NCBI RefSeq assembly: GCF_029338275.1
Contig: NZ_CP119789.1
Location: forward strand, 3,126,157-3,190,156
Direction: 5' to 3'
Length of the DNA stretch: 64,000 nt
Origin: Haloarcula ordinaria
GTDB taxonomy: Archaea; Halobacteriota; Halobacteria; Halobacteriales; Haloarculaceae
Shown here: positions 53,498 to 63,003 of the stretch, in pieces
How positions within the stretch are numbered: the first letter of the stretch is position 1
Layout: every line of letters begins with the position of its first letter
Translations under genes and position numbers: made by a program
Notes under the pieces: model-generated
What the model saw: the letters and a program-made list of their open reading frames with translations, nothing else
What the model was told of the DNA's origin: nothing
Databases searched by the model: none

Positions 53498-54498
53498 ACG
53501 TGCGGTGGCTGCTGCGTCCGGAGACACAGCCTCGAGGGCTGATCTGGAACGACGTCGAAGACCGACCCCGGATGCCGCTCCGAATCTTCGCCGGACTCGC
53601 CCTCTGGTGGCTCCTCGGAATCATGATGTCCGGCCTCCTGGGAACGGTCGTTACCGGCCGGTCACCCTTCTTTGAACTCCGAGGGACTCCGGTTGGCAGT
53701 ATCGCCGTGACCGCGATCGACCTTGTAGTCGGCGCCATCTCCACGCCTGTGGCCATCTACCTGGCCGGTCGGTACGTGGATCGCCGGCGGTTCCGCGATT
53801 TCGGTTTCCGCGTCAATCGCGCGTGGTGGGCCGACCTCACGTTCGGGTTCGTCCTGGGAGGCGCGTTGATGACGGCCATCTTCGTGGTCCAGTTGGCACT
53901 CGGCTGGGTCACAATACGCGGCGTTTTCGTCGTCGGTGGCGTCCCCCACTGGACGTTTCCGTACTGGTTCCTGCTCTCGGTGGGGTCCTACCTCATCGGA
54001 TCCGTGATCGAAGAACTCCTTCACCGAGGTTTCCTGCTGACGAACTTCGCCGAGGGGTTCCAGGTCGGGCCAGTCGACGCCCGCGGGGCCGTGGTGGTGG
54101 GGATACTACTGACGAGCGGTGTCTTTGCGTTCGCACATGCTACGGCACCGAACGCGACGGCTATCAGTACGGCGTCGATTGCGCTCGCGGGTGTGTTCCT
54201 CGGGCTCGGGTACGCCTTGACTGGGGAACTCGCGCTCCCGATCGGTGTCCACGTCGCGTGGAACTTCTTCGAGGGGAACCTCTACGGATTCCCCATCAGT
54301 GGCTCGACGACGACGAGCATCCTCGCAATCGAGCAGCATGGCCCAGACGTCATGACCGGCGGTGCGTTTGGCCCCGAGGCTGGTCTCCTCGGTGTGGGCG
54401 CTATTCTTCTCGGTATCCTCACGACTATCGCTTGGGTGCGATATCATCGAGGTGGCTCTGGAATTCAACTGGCAGTCACGAACCGAGAGACTCTGTGA
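53494..54498 (+). CDS. CPBP intramembrane protease 6
   Basis: 334 aa from a GTG overlapping the previous stop. Motifs IEELLHRGFLL, FAFAHATA and GVHVAWNFFEG. The layout is closest to protease 1 (RYVDRRRFRDFGFRVNRAWW, against RYVDRRPFSDYGFRDRTVWG there), so the two are paralogues. Eight helices. Confidence 0.88.
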   Translation: MNVRWLLRPETQPRGLIWNDVEDRPRMPLRIFAGLALWWLLGIMMSGLLGTVVTGRSPFFELRGTPVGSIAVTAIDLVVGAISTPVAIYLAGRYVDRRRFRDFGFRVNRAWWADLTFGFVLGGALMTAIFVVQLALGWVTIRGVFVVGGVPHWTFPYWFLLSVGSYLIGSVIEELLHRGFLLTNFAEGFQVGPVDARGAVVVGILLTSGVFAFAHATAPNATAISTASIALAGVFLGLGYALTGELALPIGVHVAWNFFEGNLYGFPISGSTTTSILAIEQHGPDVMTGGAFGPEAGLLGVGAILLGILTTIAWVRYHRGGSGIQLAVTNRETL

Positions 54499-54813
54499 AA
54501 ATAGGCATCAAAATCTGTGGGACCGCCCCATGAATATAGTACTCAGAGTGGTAAAACCACCAGTGGTTCTGCTGCATACACCCTCTGTATTCAGCACGCA
54601 CCTTAGAACACTGACCGGAACTGATACAAATCTCGCGGTCACCATTCTACCTAATCCGACGACTGCTTCGGTAAGTCTTGGCCGATAACGTGTAGTAACG
54701 ACTTGTAAAACAAGTCGTAACAGACTCCGCGTTTTTCACTCGAAACCCGGTGTGCCTTCGCCCCGATCACGCCGTCCGCAGATGCTTTAGTAACGGTTCC
54801 TCAAGGAATCGGT
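54499..54813. other. Intergenic region, right inverted arm upstream part
   Basis: No gene. It holds the 27-bp repeat (54570-54596), the stretch shared in inverted form with 30931-31137, and a palindromic CGACTTGTAAAACAAGTCG at 54699-54717 with a GTAACGACTT repeat. Confidence 0.6.
54570..54596 (-). repeat. Dispersed 27-bp repeat (copy at the right arm)
   Basis: On the minus strand it starts TGCTGAATACAGAGGG and ends TATGCAGCA: near-palindromic arms TGCTGAATACA and TGTATGCAGCA. The mirror counterpart of 31138-31164. Confidence 0.7.
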
Positions 54814-55410
54814 ATGCGAATCGAAGCGACAGACGGGAACGAACACAAGGTCTGGCTCACCGACAGCGAGATCGAAGACCTCCGACGCGCCACCAACAGT
54901 CAGCGCGACGACCTCGTCATCCAGCTGGGCGCGTTCGTCGGCCTCCGCGCCTTCGAGATGCCCCAGGTCCGCCCCGTCGACGTGAAGCAAACCGAGAGCG
55001 GCCAGTACCGCCTCCGCGTCGAAGCCGGCAAGGACACCAGCGGGAAGGGTGGAAAGCCACGCGACGCCTACCTCCCCGACAGCGTCGAGCGCGACCTTCA
55101 ACGGTTCCAGAACGAGCGCAACATCGCTCCGAAAGACCCCTTTATCGATCTGTCCCAACCAGGTGTCCGCGCCGTGATCCGCCGGACTGCCCAACGGGCA
55201 GCTCGGGAGACTGGTGACGAGGACTTCGAGAAGGTGAGCACGCACGATCTCCGCCGTCGGTTCGCCCAGCGCCTCCTAGTCGACCAGCAAATGAACCCGC
55301 GCGTCGTGATGGCTGTCGGCGGCTGGGACAGTTTCGCCGCCATCGAACCCTATCTGAACGCTCCGAGCGAGGACGTCATCGATGACGCGTTCGTAGAAGT
55401 AGGGCTGTAG
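54814..55410 (+). CDS. Small tyrosine recombinase (copy B)
   Basis: 198 aa, about 90% identical to copy A (30334-30930) with all visible active-site residues kept (GLRAFEMPQVRPVD, HDLRRRFAQRLL, GGWDSFAAIEPYL). Intact frame. Facing copy A across 23 kb, it could invert the segment between them. Confidence 0.9.
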   Translation: MRIEATDGNEHKVWLTDSEIEDLRRATNSQRDDLVIQLGAFVGLRAFEMPQVRPVDVKQTESGQYRLRVEAGKDTSGKGGKPRDAYLPDSVERDLQRFQNERNIAPKDPFIDLSQPGVRAVIRRTAQRAARETGDEDFEKVSTHDLRRRFAQRLLVDQQMNPRVVMAVGGWDSFAAIEPYLNAPSEDVIDDAFVEVGL

Positions 55411-55493
55411 CTCATCTGGTACTCTGTGCTATTGACGAAAATCGGAAACGGGCTTTGTTGAATTCCTCATTCCCGGACAGTTTGTTGAGGTCG

Positions 55494-55520
55494 TGCTGAA
55501 TACAGAGCGCGAATCGGTCA
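55494..55520 (+). repeat. Dispersed 27-bp repeat, best copy
   Basis: Starts TGCTGAATACAGAGCGCG and ends AATCGGTCA. Taken as the reference for the family. Confidence 0.7.
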
Positions 55521-55571
55521 CAAGTGGATGGGCATTATCCCATCGGCCGGTCAGTCGATACAGTAGGCTGA

Positions 55572-55710
55572 GCCTTGTTTAGACGCGTCTGCTGCCCTCG
55601 GTTAGTGGCTCTATCCGGTGAACAGAATTCATTCATGAGGGTCTCTCTTCCTGCTTTCATTCTGTGGATGCAGGCCGTAGTAGACGATATGCACCGCGTC
55701 TAAACAAGGC
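55572..55710. repeat. MITE-like element, 139 bp
   Basis: Perfect 16-bp inverted ends GCCTTGTTTAGACGCG (55572-55587) and its complement CGCGTCTAAACAAGGC (55695-55710). Nothing coding inside. The ends differ from the other MITE at 31204. They recall the GTGTTTAGTT ends of the IS6-type element nearby, but only loosely. Confidence 0.8.
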
Positions 55711-56093
55711 CCAGTGCGCGTATCGGTCACTGGACGAGACGCCTGAATTACCACATTCTGAGGTCCACAACAGGGCATGTACGTTGCACGCGCTGGCCGG
55801 ACACATGCAAAAGGGGAAAACCAATTGCGAGAGTTGAAAATCACTACGGGACACCGATAGCAACGATTGAAACGATTTACATACCGATCGCACTGCAGTC
55901 GTGCGATCGGGTGTGCATTGATTTTCAATGGCGACTATGCCCCAATTTGCTCGACCACTCTGTGCCGAATCAACTACTCTGTAGAATCGCTAACTTAACT
56001 GGGCTGGCCTTCGACTTCAAGAGGCAACGAACTCCCATCGAGACTGAAGTACGACCTACTGTTTGGAGAATCTGCAAATCGGACGAAAATCGG

Positions 56094-56818
56094 TCAGGTT
56101 ACGAACGTAGCAGTCATTACTCTGACTTGTTTCTTGTCCGTCTCGTATATCGTTACCGTAATCGTCTCACTGGACCCGATATTCTGATCCGTAAGCCCAC
56201 TCCCCGTCGCATCTGAAAAGATCAAATCATCCCCCGACGAATCGAAGTACCGCGCTGCTGAGGTACTCCACCGGCCGGCTCGTCTTCCACAGTGACGTAG
56301 ACACGGTCGTCGTGAGCCCGGCTGAATTGGAGGTTCTTAATCGTGACTTTTCCATTTATCCGAGCATCGTGCGAGGCTGGATATCCAAAACCCCCGATTG
56401 AGGCCTGTGGGTTAGCGCTATTCGGCACGTCGTACTGTGCGATTGTTCCGGTCGTATCATCCTTCGGGGATTGCCAGATGAGCCGTAGGGTATCGCCGCC
56501 TTTGGCATTGACCGTCGCTGAGTCGCCCGCGGTGACATCACCCCCACTCCATTCGTTGATACTACCGACCGACGTTTTTTCGAGTGCGGCTCCCGCGAAC
56601 CGCAACTGGTCGCCGTCAAACGAGTCACCGCTTGCGTGGGTCACCTGAACGTCACCATTGGCTTGCACCTCAAACTCAAACGTCGCACTTGGAGCGGTAC
56701 TATCTACGCTCTCTCCGATTCCCAGCGCGAACACAGAGACGACAGCCCCCAGTATCACCACGATACCCACCATCAGGACGACCGAAATGACTGACGAGAC
56801 GGCATCCTCGGACCTCAT
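56094..56818 (-). CDS. Type IV pilin-like protein (one frameshift)
   Basis: ATG 56818 after TTTA. The class III-like signal MRSEDAVSSVISVVLMVGIV then VILGAVVSVFALG is the archaeal type IV pilin N-terminal domain, with Arg/charged residues before a long hydrophobic helix. The mature domain is beta-rich (ATFEFEVQANGDVQVTHASG). Near 56245 the frame shifts, and the true end reads SGDDLIFSDATGSGLTDQNI then GSSETITVTIYETDKKQ, typical for this family. 725 nt is one short of 242 codons. It should be processed by prepilin peptidase and form or decorate a pilus. An IS6 element sits about 20 bp upstream. Confidence 0.85.
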
Positions 56819-56839
56819 TAAAGTATCCGGCGTCACGTA

Positions 56840-57535
56840 GGCGGTGTTTAGTTAAGCGTGAAAAGTGAGGCGGACGGATTTTGTGGTGCCTATGCCAAAA
56901 ATCAGCCGCCTCAGCGGATGTAGAGACTGGATTGATTTGGATTTTGTGGAGCGCGAGCGGACACCCGAGCCGGCGATGGCGCTGGGTATCAAATCGCACG
57001 TTGCGGGACTCTCGCTGTCGGATACCGTCGAATTACTCGAAGATCTGGGTGTCCAACGATCGCGGAAAGCAATCCACGATTGGGTTCAGAAAGCCGATTT
57101 ACAGCCCGAATCCGGTAAATCACCGAATCAGATTGCGCTTGACGAAACCGTGATTCGGATCAACGATCAGCAATTCTGGCTGTACGCCGCCGCCGATCCG
57201 CAGTCGAACGAACTGCTTCACGTCCGGCTCTTTGCGACGACTACGACCACCCTCACGGAAATTTTCTTGCACGAACTTCGGCAAAAACACGATGTCGAAA
57301 CTGCTGTCTTTCTCGTCGATGGCGCTCAACACCTCCAAACTGCGCTCTCTCGAGCGGGATTCCGATTTCAGATGCGGCGCCACGGAAATCGGAACGCTGT
57401 CGAACGAATTTTTCGAGAGTTCAAGCGTCGAACCTCGTCGTTTTCAAACTGTTTCAGTCACGTCGACCCCGAAACAGCCGAAAATTGGTTGCAGACCTTC
57501 GCTCGCTGGCACAATGCTCCAAACTAAACACTACC
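56840..57535 (+). mobile_element. IS6-family insertion sequence (696 bp)
   Basis: Ends GGCGGTGTTTAGTT (left) and GGTAGTGTTTAGTT (right, reversed) match at 12 of 14 positions and are flanked by an 8-bp duplicate, as known for IS6. One transposase fills the element. It is inserted just upstream of the pilin start and may remove or replace its promoter. Its right part recurs as 1-200. Confidence 0.92.
56892..57527 (+). CDS. IS6-family transposase
   Basis: 211 aa from MPKISRLSGCRDWIDLDFVE. Catalytic DDE: Asp in NQIALDETVIRIND, Asp in AVFLVDGAQHLQ, Glu in NAVERIFREFKRR. Compact size and no zinc-ribbon N-terminus, as in the haloarchaeal ISH15/ISH29 group. Intact. Confidence 0.92.
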   Translation: MPKISRLSGCRDWIDLDFVERERTPEPAMALGIKSHVAGLSLSDTVELLEDLGVQRSRKAIHDWVQKADLQPESGKSPNQIALDETVIRINDQQFWLYAAADPQSNELLHVRLFATTTTTLTEIFLHELRQKHDVETAVFLVDGAQHLQTALSRAGFRFQMRRHGNRNAVERIFREFKRRTSSFSNCFSHVDPETAENWLQTFARWHNAPN

Positions 57536-57638
57536 GTCACGTACACAGCAGAAACTATTTTATTAATTAATCAATCTACCGGTGATAAATGAGACTGTAC
57601 CGAGCAATGTCTTGACTCCTAATCTGGGAGATACTCTA

Positions 57639-57665
57639 TGCAAGATACAGCCTCTGTATCGGTCA
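57639..57665 (+). repeat. Dispersed 27-bp repeat, second reading
   Basis: Same as 304-330. Confidence 0.5.
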
Positions 57666-57914
57666 CGCCGGTACTGACAGATGGCGAGTGGACTCTATGG
57701 GCGTGCTGTATTCACAGCGCCAGTCAATCACTGATATTTCGGAAGTCGATGCGGTGACGAATGGGGACAAAAACAGTCGGTCTGTCGGATGAATTTGCGA
57801 CGGTGAAATTTACCGTATAGTTATTTGACTACTGAACGTTGGTAGTGTAATGACGGGTTCGATTCGACTTCTCCACGTCGAGGACGATCTTGAGTTTGCA
57901 GATTTGGCTGCGAC

Positions 57915-58847
57915 GGCAGTGGTGAATCGCCAGACGTAGCTTGATTTCACGGTTTGAGTGCCTGCTTGATGTTGTGAACCGCACACATCAGGACGAGTTC
58001 TCGGAATTCACCGTACCAGGTTCTCGCACGCACGGCGTCGCCGAGTGTGCGCTTGATCGTCGAGAAGACGGTCTCACACATCGCTCGTTGCCGGTAGCGA
58101 GCCCCATCGATCCGCGCGTTGTGCGCGTGATCGATGTGCCGGAACTCACGATGTTTGATCAGTGGTCTTACGCCCTCTTCGCGGAGTTTCTCGCGTAAAT
58201 CCATCCAATCGTAGCCTTTGTCGGCAGCGAGGCTGGCGAGGTCGCCCGCGTTGCGGAGGGCGACCTGCCAGCCGAGTTGTGTGTCGTGGCGTTTCTCAGT
58301 CGTACAGTGAACGTCCAGAATGGCTTGGTTTTCTGTGTCGACGAGAGCTGCAGCTTTGAGCGTCTTGACGCGGTAATTCGTCCGACGGCAGTAGTGTTTG
58401 CTCGCGTGTTCGCGGTCGAAGAACGTCGCGTCGATGGCGGCGTGACCGCTCGGGTCGCAGCTGCGCCGAGAGGCGCAGCAGCACTCGCCAGAGTGCTGTC
58501 TTGATTCTATCAAACCACTTGATAGCGTGGAGTGGTCGGGGAGATCGGCCGCGTCAAGGCCGATCTCCGCGAGTATTTGTGGCATCTCGCTCAGCAAATC
58601 GAGTGCTTCTCGGTAGGATTTCTCCAGGTAAACCCGCAGACAGTGCAGCGACACCACCGCATACTGGCGAAGCCGCCACCCCTTCGGGGGCGGCGACTTC
58701 GCCTCGTTCACCAACAGCATTTTTAGCTAACTGAACGACTTTACTCGTGAAGCGGGAGATCTTAGACATGAATCATCGACGGTTTCCCGCTTCAACTTCC
58801 TCGTTCTAACGGTCGAAGCCGCCGTCGTCCAGCGATTCACCAGAGCC
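57915..58847 (-). mobile_element. ISH1-like IS5 element, second copy
   Basis: 933 bp against 936 bp in the first copy. Ends and target duplicates are the same. Confidence 0.88.
57947..58769 (-). pseudogene. IS5-family transposase, second copy
   Basis: The N-terminal frame and the body are joined here through a different reading near 58670. About 23 codons in the middle (normally VKWFDRIKTALWRVLLRLSA) are read out of frame between two small deletions. See 611-1437. Confidence 0.8.
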
Positions 58848-60308
58848 GCTGCGACATATCTTGAACGTGAGAACGATCGCTTTCGGATCACCACGGTACC
58901 CGATGCCAGTGCTGGGCGTGAAATGCTCACCGACGAAGTGTTCGACTGTGTGGTCTCCGACTACGATTTGCCTGGACAAAACGGAATCGTGTTTCTTCGC
59001 ACCGTCCGTGAACAATTCCCCGATCTTCCGTTTATTTTGTATACAGGGAAGGGATCTGAGGAAGTCGCGATGGAGGCCATCTCTGCAGGCGTTACAGACT
59101 ATCTTCAAAAAGAGAGTGGGACTGATCAGTACACCGTCTTAGCCAACCGGATCACCAATGCCGTCGAATCGCACCGGTCAGAACAGAAACTGGCCGAACA
59201 GAACCGTGACCTCCAGCGGTACAAACAGATGATAAACTCGATGAACGAGGCCGCCTGTATCTACGACGAGTCCGGACGCTTCGTGGTCGTAAACGAATAT
59301 CTGGCTAACTGGTACAACACCACCAAAGAACAGCTCAAAGGCCAGAAAAGTAGGTTGATCCCGATTATACGTGATCAGTCTGCCGACAGCGATCCCTACC
59401 AGGCCCTTCTTGACGGTCGGCGCGAACAACTGTCGGGGGAAGTCGAAGTCGAATTTTCCCACCGAGGAGATGTTGTGTTAGAGTATCGGTTGGTCCGCCT
59501 CACTGTAGATGGGGTGCTTGAAGGAATCGTCGGTGTCGCCCGTGATATCACCGAACACAAAGATCGTGAGCGAAAACTTCGCCGAGAGCGGGACCGTCTT
59601 GACGAGTTTGCGGGTGTCGTCAGTCACGACATCCAGAACCCACTGACCGTAGCGAAAGGTCGTTTAGAGCCAAAAGGAGAGTGTGACAGCGATCATCTTG
59701 CTGGACTCGGGACCGCATTAGACCGTATTACGCGAATTACTGAGGATGTCCTCTGGCTGGCGCGAGAAGGACGAGCCATCGGTGCGGTGGATGCTGTTAT
59801 GGTGGCCCATACGATACAAAGCTTTGGGACATTGTCGGAGAGCAGACAGAGCACGCCGAGTTACACTACGCAGACGAGACGGTTTCCTCACTCTCTGTTG
59901 AAGCAGACGATGATCGACTGTGCCAACTCTTCGAAAACCTGTTCGGAAACGCGATTAAACACGGTGGAGCAGACACAACGGTCACAGTCGGTGCGCTGGA
60001 CAATGGCTTCTATATCGAAGACGATGGGCCTGGTATCCCCGAAGAGAGACGTACTGACGTGTTTAGCGCCGGCTACTCAACCGACGAGGAAGGAACGGGA
60101 TTCGGGTTGAGCATCGTCGAGCGGGTGGTCGAAGCTCACGGATGGGAAATCAACCTGACAGAGAGTGCTGAGGGTGGTGCCAGATTCGAGATTACTGGAA
60201 TTGAACTCACTACTGCATAGACGTTCTGTATCTTGCACGGCAGTCTCTGTCATAACAGAGGATATCAACAAAGCAGATGTTTCGAAGCGTCGCTGATTCG
60301 CGATCGGG

Positions 60309-60494
60309 TTAGAGTTGTGCCTGGTCCACAACGATGTCCCCACAGCGGGGACAGAGGAGTCGGTGGCGAGCGGTCGAATCATCGTCGATCCAGTCACCGT
60401 CAGCGGGACTTTCATGTTCGCACGTCGGGCAGAAGAGCAGTGTCTTTGCCTGACGGCAAGTAGGGTCGTTGGAGGAGGGGTCTGTCAGAGTCAT
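60309..60494 (-). CDS. Small zinc-ribbon protein, second copy
   Basis: Identical in length and frame to 2980-3165. Confidence 0.7.
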   Translation of the reverse strand: MTLTDPSSNDPTCRQAKTLLFCPTCEHESPADGDWIDDDSTARHRLLCPRCGDIVVDQAQL

Positions 60495-60537
60495 ATCCGT
60501 GGGGAATGGGTTTGACCGACGGCGGCACACAGGGCGT

Positions 60538-61059
60538 TCAGGACGACGAGCGCACCAACGACATGCGGCGCTCGATGACGACGTCGTGGCCGTAGTCGCC
60601 CCGGCGGTACTGGTCGTAGAGGTTCTCGACAGCCGGGAAGTCAGTCGTCCATTCGGTGTAGTGGACGAGATCGCCGACGTTGTAGCACAGTCGCCACTGG
60701 CCGTGTGTGGGCGCTGTCGCAGTGCACGCGGAGCCCTGCCTGGGCCATCTTCATCTCACCTCCCGTCGGATGCGTACAGCCTTGGATGCCAGGCGAGCCG
60801 AGGTGGCGCAGGTCCTCGTGGGGCACGGCGAACGTCATGAGGTCCGCGCTGCTGACGGCCATCGCGAGTCTGCGCCGTCGCTCACGGTCACCGATCAATT
60901 CCTCGAGGCGCCACGGTCTCGTCGGCGAGGTCGGCGACGAGGACGCCGGTCACTGCCTGGGCGTCCTCGTGGACGGTACAGACGAGCAGCCACGGCTCAC
61001 TGTCGGCCGTGGTGATCGCGACCGTCTCGCCGACCTCTGAGGGGAGCGTCGGGTGTCAT
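60538..61059 (-). pseudogene. Uncharacterised protein, second copy
   Basis: Corresponds to 3209-3742. The premature TAG is absent here, but other small deletions shift the frame, notably near 60715, so neither reading is clean. Confidence 0.45.
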
Positions 61060-61386
61060 CGGCCACCTCCGACTGCGAACTGAGTGATGGCAGAATACTT
61101 ATTGGATAGTCTCGCCAACATCGAGAGTGGGCCCTGGTTCCCGCTCGTGTAGTTGCCCACCCAGCTCCTTGACCCAGAGTTGATCCCCGCGGGTCTGGGG
61201 CCCGTTTCGGCACGACCCCTCTGGTTTCTCGGCTCATGCGGCCCCACCTGGTGGCGTTTCAGTCGTCGCTGGACAACTCCGTCCGAGATGGATAGCGAGC
61301 GACGCCTGTTCAGGGAGATCGGCACCACAGTACGGGCAGGCCGTCGCGACGACGACATTCGAGCCTTCGCGTTCTTCGATAGCCAT
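61056..61386 (-). CDS. Small Cys-pair protein, second copy
   Basis: Corresponds to 3739-4069. The 3' part is in one frame here (GINSGSRSWVGNYTSG and on to the end). An extra G near 61315 disturbs the Cys-pair region that the first copy keeps. Confidence 0.45.
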
Positions 61387-61418
61387 CACTGCCCACCTCC
61401 GTCGGTGACCAGCGGATC

Positions 61419-61685
61419 GTGCCCGACCACGTTCGCCAACGACTCACCCAACGCCCGCTGTTCCTCGGCGTCGACGGTGAAGCGGCGGCCCACTACTGGG
61501 ACAGCTACGAGCGCGCCCTGGTGATCGTCAAGGACACCGTTGCCGAGAAAGTCGAGCTGACCGAGATCCCCTTCAAGACGCTGGGGCAGTGGTGCGAGTA
61601 CACGCGTGAGGAGCGTGGCTGGGCCGTCGGACCGCACGTCGACGGCTCGCTCGTGGGCGAACTCGTGAGAGGGCCCGACGCATAA
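61419..61685 (+). CDS. Uncharacterised plasmid protein, second copy
   Basis: Same 88 codons as 4102-4368. Confidence 0.6.
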   Translation: MPDHVRQRLTQRPLFLGVDGEAAAHYWDSYERALVIVKDTVAEKVELTEIPFKTLGQWCEYTREERGWAVGPHVDGSLVGELVRGPDA

Positions 61686-61696
61686 ACGGTCGTTCC

Positions 61697-61861
61697 ATGG
61701 CTGACGCGAATGGCTTCGTCTACGAGTCCATCCGTGGTCCCAAATGGAAGGTCGAGTTCGACCGACGGAGTGGTGGTGGCTTGCGTGTCGAAGCGGTGTG
61801 GACTGGGTGTGGCTGGCGCGTCACCGGGCGGGAAGTCGTGACGACGATGCGGCGGATCTGA
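61697..61861 (+). CDS. Small hypothetical protein, second copy
   Basis: As 4380-4547 but one codon shorter. Confidence 0.5.
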   Translation: MADANGFVYESIRGPKWKVEFDRRSGGGLRVEAVWTGCGWRVTGREVVTTMRRI

Positions 61862-61950
61862 CCGTTCCGGACCCACGGACTTCATCGAAACTGTCTCGTC
61901 CTGAATCGTTTGCTTCGTAGATCAGCGGCCTCTCTCAAAGAGAAGTCGTG

Positions 61951-62256
61951 TTAGGTGCTGATAGATGCAAAAACGGGACCTAGATCGGTTCGCTGTGTCG
62001 CGTCACAGACGCGGATGAAGCCGTCGGAGCGGACGAATACGTTCCAAGGATCTACCTGAAAACTGAGAACAGTGTCTCCGTCTGTGGTTCTGTCATGGGG
62101 ATCAAACAGAGCGTTGAGTGCAGCCGGGTCAACATGCTCACTTATCGGCGGGAGATCGACTGGATCGATATCAGCAGCATCCGCCAGCGCCGTAACAATG
62201 GCCTGTACCGGAGAGTGATTATTTTCAGTCTCGTACTCCACGTCAACGACTGGCAC
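61951..62256 (-). CDS. HalOD1 protein, second copy
   Basis: As 4621-4941. One extra T gives a different, shorter C-terminus (DLGPVFASIST), perhaps the true one. Confidence 0.7.
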   Translation of the reverse strand: MPVVDVEYETENNHSPVQAIVTALADAADIDPVDLPPISEHVDPAALNALFDPHDRTTDGDTVLSFQVDPWNVFVRSDGFIRVCDATQRTDLGPVFASIST

Positions 62257-62346
62257 TCACCCTCGATAGACGGTTAGTTCCCAGTGTCTCCCATACAATC
62301 TCGACAGTACTACGACATAAAAAACCGACGTAAAATACGAAATGTT

Positions 62347-62961
62347 GCCTCTGTTGAAATACTATTAGTTCGACACATATCCCCTGAAACAGCCGTTCGG
62401 TAGAACTGCGATCTGTGAGTCGTATTTTCTGGTCGTCGTCACGTACAGATCGAGGATAGCATTCGCTCTTGTGTCTACGAGGAGCGTGACTTTCAACTGT
62501 TGACTCGTCAACTTCGTTCGCTTCGTATAGTGTTTCGAGGCGTGACTCCGGTCGAACCCGGAGGCGTCAATCCCGACGACACCGTTGGTCGGAAGGAGTG
62601 TGACCGAGAGGTTGAGCAGGACGCGCCATACGGTCATATCGAGGCGATTGAACGCCTTACACAATGTCGAGGGTGAGGGAGTTCCGTCAGATCGACGGCG
62701 CTCCGAATACGGGGCATCTCGATAAGTTCGTCAAGAAGCGTCCGGTACGTCGTATTCTTCCGTATCTTGAGACAGAGCAAGACGATGTGTTGATGAAGTG
62801 TGTACCGGCGTTTCGAGAACTTCGACGAGTAGTGGGCAACAGCTCGCCGAGCCAAGTGATACGCCTGCTCAACGAACCGAAGCAACTGTGACTTTGGGAG
62901 GGCCTGCATCCGGTCAGACTACCGGACGAACCTGTAACTATCCGAGGATTTGAACAGAGCC
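62347..62961 (-). mobile_element. Deleted IS5-family element, second copy
   Basis: As 5033-5648. The truncated transposase (62365-62909) is further split by a one-base loss near 62680. Confidence 0.75.
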
Positions 62962-63003
62962 GTACGGCGGTAGATTTATTTCTACACCAAATTGACAGAT
63001 TGT

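Larger units (their letters stand above)
54570..55410 (+). repeat. Large inverted repeat, right arm
   Basis: An inverted copy of 30334-31164: recombinase gene plus about 240 bp upstream. Differences are mostly single bases. The exception is 54699-54717, where this copy has a palindrome and the other has TTTATTTAAAAAGTCG. Confidence 0.85.
55411..56093. other. Non-coding, repeat-rich region (683 bp)
   Basis: Contains the 27-bp repeat at 55494, a MITE (55572-55710) and the half-repeat GCGCGTATCGGTCA just right of the MITE. Open frames here lack coding character. It lies between recombinase B and the pilin-like gene. Confidence 0.55.
56832..57543. repeat. 8-bp target duplication around the IS6 element
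   Basis: GTCACGTA occurs at 56832-56839 and 57536-57543, immediately outside the element. Confidence 0.9.
57850..60220 (+). pseudogene. Histidine kinase split by IS, second copy
   Basis: As at 515-2892, again with the IS (57915-58847) and the GCTGCGAC duplicates (57907-57914 and 58848-58855). Here a triplet is lost after the H-box (GRLEPKGEC) and the frame breaks near 59815 before the ATPase domain. The first copy is open there, so these look like errors. Confidence 0.85.

Noticed and set aside
55629..55928. 99-codon minus-strand frame
   Set aside because: Cys/Arg-rich with no halophilic composition, and it crosses a MITE end.
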